This document shows, in pieces, positions 5,499 to 10,022 of a DNA stretch of 10,022 nt. The DNA is taken from contig JAKFYP010000026.1 of the NCBI GenBank assembly GCA_021730835.1, positions 1 through 10,022 on the forward strand, written 5' to 3'. Origin of the DNA: Alphaproteobacteria bacterium (lineage in GTDB: Bacteria > Pseudomonadota > Alphaproteobacteria > Rickettsiales > UBA998). Position 1 is the first letter of the stretch. Every line of letters starts with the position of its first letter. The notes below the pieces were generated by a model that was not told the DNA's origin, did no database searches, and saw only the letters and a list, made by a program, of their open reading frames with translations. The translations under genes and the position numbers were made by a program.

Positions 5499-6146
5499 AT
5501 GCCGGTTATGGAACTTGCACCCCCCCCTTCCGCCCCGGTGATCGGGAGCGTCGAGATCGAGCCGGAAGGCGTGGTTTCAGGCGCGGGGAAGGGGCTTTTT
5601 AAGGGAATGCTGGGTGAAGGCCTGCTGGCCGGGGCAATAGGCCTCGGCTTCAGCGGGTTGCTGGTTGGCCTTGATATGCTGACCAGCGGTGGTGCGAATA
5701 CAGGCGGCATTATTGCCGGTACGGGCATCATGGGTGATCCTTCGCATGGGATAAGCTATCTGCATTTTACGGAGCATCTGGCTGGGTTGCACGCTGCGGC
5801 GGGTGGGCTATATGGCGCGGGAAAAGGCGCTTACGAAGGTGTCTCCGAGGCCCGTGAGCATAACCAGCGCTCTATAGGGGAGCGTCCCAGAGAGGCGGCG
5901 ATGTCGCCCGAACTGGCTGTGGCCTTACAACAAGCGCATGTGCCGGGATTCGCACCGGGGCCGGAATACGATGCGGGTTACGTCGGCCCGCACGCCATGA
6001 CAACGGAACTGGCGCAATATGAAAATCCGCCGACGCCCCGCCATGCGCAGGAAATTCTGGCGCGTGGGCCAGGCAGGGGTGCTGCCTCGCATGTCGGGAA
6101 TTATCTTGCCGAAGCTTCCTTAGGGGATCGTTATCCCGCCCGCTGA
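5499..6146 (+). CDS. Unknown glycine-rich membrane protein, paralogue of its upstream neighbour
   Basis: No family is recognised. The 215-residue product has a proline-rich start (ELAPPPSAP), then GAGKGLFKGMLGEGLLAGAIG and a hydrophobic glycine-rich helix (~42-58). A second small-residue segment (~94-112, AGLHAAAGGLYGAGKGAY) leads into GAYEGVSEAREHN (110-122), then a long soluble tail rich in Ala, Pro and His. The GAYEGVSEAREHN block aligns without gaps to GAFNGIDDAREKN of the preceding gene. The start ATG 5499 has AGG (5491-5493) five nt upstream, overlapping the neighbour's stop. A run of eight C (5520-5527) lies at codons 8-10 and could slip. Both proteins lie convergent to the CpaF-type ATPase; a functional link is only a guess. 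Confidence 0.72.
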   Translation: MPVMELAPPPSAPVIGSVEIEPEGVVSGAGKGLFKGMLGEGLLAGAIGLGFSGLLVGLDMLTSGGANTGGIIAGTGIMGDPSHGISYLHFTEHLAGLHAAAGGLYGAGKGAYEGVSEAREHNQRSIGERPREAAMSPELAVALQQAHVPGFAPGPEYDAGYVGPHAMTTELAQYENPPTPRHAQEILARGPGRGAASHVGNYLAEASLGDRYPAR

Positions 6147-6152
6147 TACTGG

Positions 6153-6177
6153 ATTCCTATACCTCTGGTTCAGGAAT
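6153..6177. terminator. Weak hairpin between convergent genes
   Basis: ATTCCT (6153-6158) pairs with AGGAAT (6172-6177), and inside this ACC (6161-6163) pairs with GGT (6167-6169) over a TCT loop. It lies seven nt after the stop of the second membrane-protein gene and before the convergent ATPase gene ends. The stem is modest and no T-run follows closely, so a terminator role is tentative. Confidence 0.3.
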
Positions 6178-6215
6178 GAGCATTTCCTTCTCCTCCTCCT
6201 TGAGAGGGAGCAACG

Positions 6216-7484
6216 TCAGTTCAGCTTCGGCAACCGGACGCCGAGGCAGCGCGCCAGACGCTCATCTTCCTTATAGTAGGCGACGCGGCGCAGGAAGCGC
6301 GGCATGATACCCGTCCATTTGAAATCGCCGGTCAGCTTGCCTTCCTTATCCTCGCCGGTGACGTTGAAGACGAATAAATCCTGCATGACGATGGTTTCCT
6401 GCTCCATGCCGGTAATCTCCGAGACATACTGAATGCGGCGATGGCCGTCGCGCATACGGCTGATCTGCACGATAAGCTGAATGGCCGAGGCGGCCTGATG
6501 GCGGATTGAGCGAATCGGCAGGCCGAGATTGGCCATCCCGATCATATTTTCCAGACGCGACAGGCAGTCACGCGGGTGGTTGGCGTGGATGGTGGTCAGC
6601 GAGCCTTCATGGCCGGTATTCATTGCCTGCATCATGTCGAAGGCTTCCGGGCCGCGCACCTCACCGACGAGAATACGATCCGGGCGCATACGCAGCGCGT
6701 TTTTCACCAGATCGCGCATGCTGACCTCTTCCTCGGGCCGCCCGGTGGTGGAAAACGGTTTGGTCTCCAGCCGGACGACATGCGGCTGTTGCAGGCGCAA
6801 TTCGGCGGCGTCCTCGATAGTGACGATGCGTTCTTCCGCGTCAATATGTTGCGACATGGCATTAAGCAAGGTGGTTTTACCCGAACCCGTCCCGCCGGAG
6901 ATGATAACATTCAGGCGGCATCGCCCGATAATCTTGAGGAATTCCGCCAGTTCCGCCGATACGTTCTTTTGCTCGCGCATGATGTCGAGCGTGATCTCGC
7001 GCTTGGCGAATTTACGGATGGAAATACAGGTTCCGTCCACCGCCAGCGGCGGCGCGATGATATTCACCCTGCTGCCGTCAAGCAGGCGCGCATCCACCAG
7101 CGGGCGCAGCGGGTTGAGTTTACGGCCAACCAGCCGCACAATCTGCTCGGCGATTTTCAATACCGCCGTATCGTCAGGCAGGGTGATGCCGGTGCGCTCC
7201 AGCTTTCCGAAGCGCTCGATATAGATCGAGTCGTGCCGGTTAATCAGCACGTCGTTGATATTGTCATCCTCCAGCAGCGGTGTCAGCGGCCCCATATTGG
7301 AGAGTTCCAGCACCATCTCATCGGTGAGTTTGTCAATCGCCAGTTGCTCGGAACAGGTGAGGGCGGGGGCCGGTGCGTACATACCCGATCCATTGCCGTT
7401 AATGCTCTGGCGCAGCTCGAATAGCTGGCGTTCAAGTTCAAATACTTTTTGCTCGAGTGAATAAGAATGTGATTCGGGGTGCAT
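6216..7484 (-). CDS. cpaF: CpaF/TadA-type secretion ATPase (Tad/Flp pilus family)
   Basis: A hexameric VirB11/PulE-superfamily ATPase that would power assembly of Flp/Tad pili at the inner membrane. The 422-residue protein has a predicted N-terminal coiled segment (~8-28), the CpaF N-domain (NMGPLTPLLEDDNINDVLIN) and the full ATPase core. This comprises Walker A GGTGSGKT (197-204), Asp box TIEDAAELRL (222-231), Walker B RILVGEVRGPEA (270-281) and His box GHEGSLTTIHAN (291-302). An ATG eleven codons upstream (7517) is in frame, but the ATG at 7484 has CAGGAG (7491-7496) six nt away and is preferred. No tadB, tadC, cpaE, secretin or pilin gene is visible next to it, which is unusual because these normally form one cluster. 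It may be an orphan or a distant-acting copy. CpaF is distinguished from VirB11 by the N-domain and RxVDARLLDGSRVN region. Confidence 0.9.
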   Translation of the reverse strand: MHPESHSYSLEQKVFELERQLFELRQSINGNGSGMYAPAPALTCSEQLAIDKLTDEMVLELSNMGPLTPLLEDDNINDVLINRHDSIYIERFGKLERTGITLPDDTAVLKIAEQIVRLVGRKLNPLRPLVDARLLDGSRVNIIAPPLAVDGTCISIRKFAKREITLDIMREQKNVSAELAEFLKIIGRCRLNVIISGGTGSGKTTLLNAMSQHIDAEERIVTIEDAAELRLQQPHVVRLETKPFSTTGRPEEEVSMRDLVKNALRMRPDRILVGEVRGPEAFDMMQAMNTGHEGSLTTIHANHPRDCLSRLENMIGMANLGLPIRSIRHQAASAIQLIVQISRMRDGHRRIQYVSEITGMEQETIVMQDLFVFNVTGEDKEGKLTGDFKWTGIMPRFLRRVAYYKEDERLARCLGVRLPKLN

Positions 7485-7608
7485 GCAAGACTCCTGAGGA
7501 TTGGCGCGCAGCTTCAAAAAAGGCTATGCACCATGACGGTAAAATCCACACTATCCCCTTTTCCTTAAAATTTCGTTAGAATACCGATTAAATCCTCTCA
7601 GGTTATAT

Positions 7609-7626
7609 TCCCCGTCCCTTGGGGCG
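7609..7626. other. GC-rich hairpin in the cpaF-cspA gap
   Basis: CCGTCCC-TT-GGGGCGG can fold as a tight stem with one G-U pair between the divergent cpaF and cspA genes. The remainder of 7485-7649 is AT-rich. I see no convincing cpaF promoter hexamers there and no open frame. The hairpin's role is unknown. Confidence 0.3.
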
Positions 7627-7649
7627 GAAGAAATAGTTTATAAAAACAC

Positions 7650-7678
7650 TTGAAATGTGCCGCTAAAAGGCGTATAAG
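7650..7678 (+). promoter_or_regulatory. cspA promoter
   Basis: TTGAAA (7650-7655), a 17-nt spacer and TATAAG (7673-7678) form a strong sigma70-like promoter. Transcription would start near 7685, leaving a leader of about 190 nt before cspA, as is usual for cold-shock genes. GCCGCT (7659-7664) and AGCGGC (7677-7682) form a perfect inverted repeat spanning the spacer and -10 box. Confidence 0.7.
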
Positions 7679-7684
7679 CGGCCT

Positions 7685-7878
7685 ACAAGTTCCGTATTCG
7701 ACTCTTTGCTATGCAGGCTGCGTTGCAGCATATCCTTGGAAATAAGGATAGACGATCTTCCGATCCCCACGCGTTTGACCAAGAGTTCCCGATGGTGTTT
7801 CACCGCCGGTGATACAGGCTCTTGGCCGCCTGAACGGTTTGGGCGGTATTTTAATACCATGATTTAAGGAGATTACTC
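7685..7878 (+). promoter_or_regulatory. Structured cspA 5' leader, probable RNA thermosensor
   Basis: The leader contains a chain of exact stems: GCTGC-GTT-GCAGC (7717-7729), TATCCTT/AAGGATA (7731-7750), and CCAAGAG (7779-7785) with CTCTTGG (7819-7825). Inside the last, GGTG-TTT-CACC (7794-7804) competes with TCACC-GCC-GGTGA (7800-7812). CCGCC/GGCGG (7826-7846) and GGTAT/ATACC (7845-7858) follow, the last ending eight nt before the AAGGAG ribosome-binding site (7866-7871). No peptide is encoded. In E. coli the long cspA leader refolds in the cold to open translation; the same role is inferred here. Confidence 0.6.
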
Positions 7879-8094
7879 ATGGCAACTGGTACTGTTAAAT
7901 GGTTTAACCCGACTAAGGGTTATGGTTTCATCGCTCCGGACAGCGGCGGCAACGATGTGTTCGTACACATCAGCGCGGTTGAAAAATCCGGTCTTTTCCA
8001 GCTCAACGAAGGGCAGAAGATCAGCTATGAAATCGCAACCAACAACGGCAAGCAGTCCGCAGTGAATCTGCAACTGGTTGCGGACGCTGCGTAA
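7879..8094 (+). CDS. cspA: Cold-shock protein, CspA family
   Basis: A single-stranded nucleic-acid-binding OB-fold protein that melts RNA structure and antiterminates transcription in the cold. The 71-residue protein is the full family length. It has VKWFNPTKGYGFI with RNP1 KGYGFI (13-18) and RNP2 VFVHIS (27-32), followed by AVEKSGL and EGQKISYEI. The ATG at 7879 has an AAGGAG site at 7866-7871 with 7-nt spacing. It has its own promoter, long structured leader and strong terminator, so it is probably monocistronic. The following gene is a DEAD-box helicase, a frequent cold-shock partner. Whether this copy is cold-induced or constitutive cannot be read from the coding sequence. Confidence 0.97.
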   Translation: MATGTVKWFNPTKGYGFIAPDSGGNDVFVHISAVEKSGLFQLNEGQKISYEIATNNGKQSAVNLQLVADAA

Positions 8095-8119
8095 GCGACT
8101 GCTAAAATAAACAGGTTAG

Positions 8120-8149
8120 CCCCGGCGGCATCGCTGCCGGGGTTTCCTT
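8120..8149 (+). terminator. Intrinsic terminator of cspA
   Basis: CCCCGGCGGC (8120-8129) pairs with GCTGCCGGGG (8133-8142), ten bp with one G-U pair over an ATC loop, followed by TTTCCTT. It lies 25 nt after the cspA stop. Confidence 0.85.
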
Positions 8150-8424
8150 CGGAAATTCATCTGTTTGGTGACTTTGCGCCGGTAATATGTATGGCGGGCT
8201 TTCGATTGATCCGCCGTATTTTTCGCTGAGATTCCTTCTATGCGGTAACATGTGTAGCGGTTTGCAGGCGAGCCAGCCTGCAAGACGTGCCCGGAGGTTA
8301 CAACATAATCATTCAATTTATTTTTTAAAAATAAGTTGGTTATGCCGCATGAGCGGCAGGCTTGCGGTTGCGGGCCTGCCATGTGAGCTTTTGCGCGTAA
8401 TAGAAACATAGAAGGAATAAAAAT
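8150..8424 (+). promoter_or_regulatory. Structured leader or intergenic region before the helicase gene
   Basis: This 275-nt gap has no credible gene. It contains TTGCAGGC/GCCTGCAA (8262-8269 with 8276-8283), an AT-rich palindrome TTATTTTT-T-AAAAATAA (8318-8334), and GGCAGGC/GCCTGCC (8355-8361 with 8374-8380). Because all four GC arms share GCAGGC or GCCTGC, they can also pair crosswise. The helicase ribosome-binding site GAAGGA (8411-8416) follows. I could not fix a promoter with confidence; it should lie between 8150 and 8260. Confidence 0.5.
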
Positions 8425-9624
8425 ATGTTCAGTTTTCAGGAGGCGGGGCTTCCCCTGCCGCTCGTGCGCTCGCTTGAGCGTATGAAATTCACTACGCCGA
8501 CGCCGGTTCAGGCCGAGGCGATTCCCCCCGCGCTCGAAGGGCGCGATATATTAGGCTCTGCTCAGACCGGAACCGGCAAGACGGCGGCATTCGGCATTCC
8601 GATGATCGCCAGCCTGCTCAACAATACGCGGGGCAGTGCGCTGGTGCTGCTGCCGACCCGCGAACTGGCGGTGCAGGTACAGGCGGCGCTCAAGCAGATG
8701 ATCGGGCGCGCCCCGATTACCACGGCGCTGCTGATCGGCGGCGAGTCCATGCCAAGGCAGATTCAGGAGCTGCGCAACCGCCCGCGCCTGATTATCGGCA
8801 CGCCGGGGCGGATCAACGATCACCTGACTCGCGGGACACTCATGCTGCATGACACCCGTTTTCTCGTGCTCGACGAAACCGACCGCATGCTCGATATGGG
8901 CTTTGGCATCCAGCTTGACGCTATTTTGCGTTACCTGACCGCCAAGCGCCAGACGCTGATGTTTTCGGCTACCCTGCCGGATAATATCATTAAACTGTCG
9001 AAAAAATACCTCAATGATCCGGTGCGTATTGCTATCGGCTCGACCACGGCCACGGCGGAGAATATCTCCGAGGAGCTGATTAAAGTCAGCGATGCGGATA
9101 AATATTCGCGCCTGCTGGAGGAGCTTGAGCGACGTGAGGGGACGATCATCATTTTCGTGAAAACCAAATGGGGCGCGGAGAAGCTGGCGGTCAGGCTTTG
9201 CCGCAACAAGCATCAGGCCAGCGCGTTGCATGGCGATTTGCGCCAGAACAAGCGCGAGCAGGTGATTGACGGCTTCCGCAAGCAGAAATACCGTATTCTC
9301 GTAGCGACCGATATTGCGTCGCGGGGGCTGGATATTCCGCATATCGCCCATGTCATCAACTACGATTTGCCGCAAAGCCCGGAGGATTATATCCACCGGA
9401 TCGGGCGCACGGCGCGGGCCGGGGCCGATGGCGACGCGCTGACGTTGCTTGCGCCACAGGATCACGCGAAATGGAAGGCGATTCAGCGGATGATGAATCC
9501 CGGCGAGAAGCAGGAATCAGGCCCCAGAGGTGAACGCAAGCCGGACGGCGGGCAGAAGCCGCGCCGTCGCCGCTCGCGTAGTCGTCAGGGGAGCAGGGGA
9601 GGCCCGGCCCGACAGGCGGCGTAA
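8425..9624 (+). CDS. DEAD-box ATP-dependent RNA helicase, RhlE-like
   Basis: Unwinds RNA duplexes using ATP; likely roles are ribosome assembly, RNA turnover or cold adaptation. The 399-residue protein shows all core motifs: the Q motif (Phe4; TPTPVQ to Gln29), motif I AQTGTGKT (46-53), Ia PTRELA, Ib TPGR, motif II DETD (150-153), III SAT, IV IIFVKT, V ATDIASRGLD and VI HRIGRTARAG. Motif II has Thr in place of the usual Ala, still a DExD box. The C-terminus is a short basic Arg/Ser/Gly tail (PRRRRSRSRQGSRGG), a common RNA-binding extension. GAAGGA lies eight nt before the ATG. It follows cspA in the same direction but beyond a strong terminator, with its own long leader. The RhlE subgroup is assigned by overall similarity. 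Confidence 0.95.
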   Translation: MFSFQEAGLPLPLVRSLERMKFTTPTPVQAEAIPPALEGRDILGSAQTGTGKTAAFGIPMIASLLNNTRGSALVLLPTRELAVQVQAALKQMIGRAPITTALLIGGESMPRQIQELRNRPRLIIGTPGRINDHLTRGTLMLHDTRFLVLDETDRMLDMGFGIQLDAILRYLTAKRQTLMFSATLPDNIIKLSKKYLNDPVRIAIGSTTATAENISEELIKVSDADKYSRLLEELERREGTIIIFVKTKWGAEKLAVRLCRNKHQASALHGDLRQNKREQVIDGFRKQKYRILVATDIASRGLDIPHIAHVINYDLPQSPEDYIHRIGRTARAGADGDALTLLAPQDHAKWKAIQRMMNPGEKQESGPRGERKPDGGQKPRRRRSRSRQGSRGGPARQAA

Positions 9625-9658
9625 GCTGTTTTCGGAAGATTGATTCGCGTTGTATTCC

Positions 9659-9680
9659 CCTCCTCCCTCCGGGGAGGAGG
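9659..9680. terminator. Perfect 9-bp GC-rich hairpin after the helicase gene
   Basis: CCTCCTCCC (9659-9667) and GGGAGGAGG (9672-9680) are exact complements over a TCCG loop, 35 nt past the helicase stop. It could terminate transcription from both sides (helicase and the RTX-like relic), but neither strand has a T-run, so it may instead be a dispersed repeat unit. Confidence 0.45.
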
Positions 9681-9705
9681 CGGTGGCTGTACCAAATGGG
9701 CCATC

Positions 9706-9846
9706 CTATGCAAAAATGAAATCGCTTTCGGTGAGGTTGGTGAAGTTGTCCACCGTAATCGCGTAATCCCCAGCCCGGCGACAAACGTGATAACGGAATC
9801 GTTCCCGGGCACTTCTATCAATCTGATTTTCGTGTGAGTCTGGCAT
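9706..9846 (-). pseudogene. Frameshifted C-terminal remnant resembling an RTX/calcium-binding surface protein
   Basis: Two minus-strand frames each carry part of one protein tail. One reads IEVPGNDSVITFVAG (up to about 9775). The other, offset by one base, continues DYAITVDNFTNLTESDFIFA and ends with TAG at 9706-9708. Joined, they resemble the closing segment of hemolysin-type (RTX) proteins, which often end in a strand plus SDFxFA. The break lies in the GCCGGGCTGGGG stretch near 9770-9779 and is explained by one missing base. Nothing recognisable precedes it toward the IS at the right, so the gene is both truncated and frameshifted. Family assignment rests on a short match and is tentative. 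Confidence 0.45.
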
Positions 9847-9879
9847 AAATTTTCTCCGTCGATGGTTTTTGTGGTTGGA

Positions 9880-9900
9880 TATTCGCCATTTTGGCGAGTA
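9880..9900. repeat. Hairpin next to the IS end
   Basis: TATTCGCCA (9880-9888) pairs with TGGCGAGTA (9892-9900), nine bp with one G-U pair over TTT. It lies between the RTX-like relic and the transposase stop and may mark the boundary of the insertion sequence. No T-run follows. Confidence 0.35.
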
Positions 9901-9941
9901 ACTGGGTTATTTTTGGCTCATTTCATCGCATTTTTCATACT

Positions 9942-10022
9942 TCAGACACACCGCTCCTGTCGTCGCCCTCGCATGAGGAAGACGAAGCGCTGCATGTTGT
10001 AGGCGAGGTTTTTGAAGGTCAT
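9942..10022 (-). CDS. IS transposase, C-terminal fragment (5' part outside window)
   Basis: Only the last 26 codons and the TGA stop (9942-9944) are visible: TFKNLAYNMQRFVFLMRGRR and a short tail. The N-[LI]-AYN-[ML]-xR pattern is typical of the final helix of DDE transposases in the IS4/IS5/IS1182 group. Downstream, the non-coding DNA 9893-9941 would be the left end of the element. The catalytic residues lie outside the window, so neither family nor intactness can be settled here. Confidence 0.6.
   Translation of the reverse strand: MTFKNLAYNMQRFVFLMRGRRQERCV

Noticed and set aside
6576..7424. Long plus-strand frames across the cpaF gene
   Set aside because: They are antisense shadows; the minus-strand frame has all ATPase motifs.
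8551..9465. 304-residue antisense frame in the helicase gene
   Set aside because: It is a shadow of the helicase frame, without motifs or ribosome-binding site.

Overview
The window looks like chromosomal DNA from an alphaproteobacterium. The support is a thrB (protein-kinase-fold homoserine kinase) to rnhA pair overlapping by ATGA, a gene order common in that class, together with a bactofilin, a Tad/CpaF-type ATPase and a Fis-type regulator of an alphaproteobacterial style. I cannot name the genus from sequence alone. Most of the window is ordinary housekeeping or stress DNA, with a mobile or decayed right-hand end.

Left part (1-2895, all on the minus strand). Read in the direction of transcription: thrB and rnhA (translationally coupled), a regulatory gap, then bfd and bfr (iron release and iron storage), then a secreted cyclophilin that runs off the left edge. 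The gap before bfd holds a strong sigma70-like promoter whose -35 box overlaps a Fur-like palindrome. It is followed by an unusually structured leader of about 180 nt and a second iron-box-like palindrome.

Centre (3090-7484). A bactofilin with two good translation starts ends in a clear terminator. Next comes a non-coding patch that may be an IS relic, then a small receiver-plus-Fis regulator (minus) divergent from two tandem unknown genes (plus). These two encode small glycine-rich membrane proteins that share a GA[YF]xG[VI]x[ED]ARExN motif and look like ancient paralogues. A lone cpaF-type secretion ATPase converges on them, with no other tad/cpa gene in view.

Right part (7485-9624, plus strand). 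cspA and a RhlE-like DEAD-box helicase (motif II reads DETD) form a cold-shock pair. Each has a long leader full of perfect hairpins, some mutually exclusive, as expected for RNA thermosensing. A strong terminator separates them.

Right edge (9625-10022). A frameshifted C-terminal scrap resembling RTX/calcium-binding surface proteins, a GC-rich hairpin, and the C-terminus of an IS transposase entering from the right. I find no CRISPR array, tRNA, rRNA or clear defence system.

The observations most worth following up are the paired unknown membrane proteins, the Fur-overlapped promoter with its structured leader, and the two cold-shock leaders.
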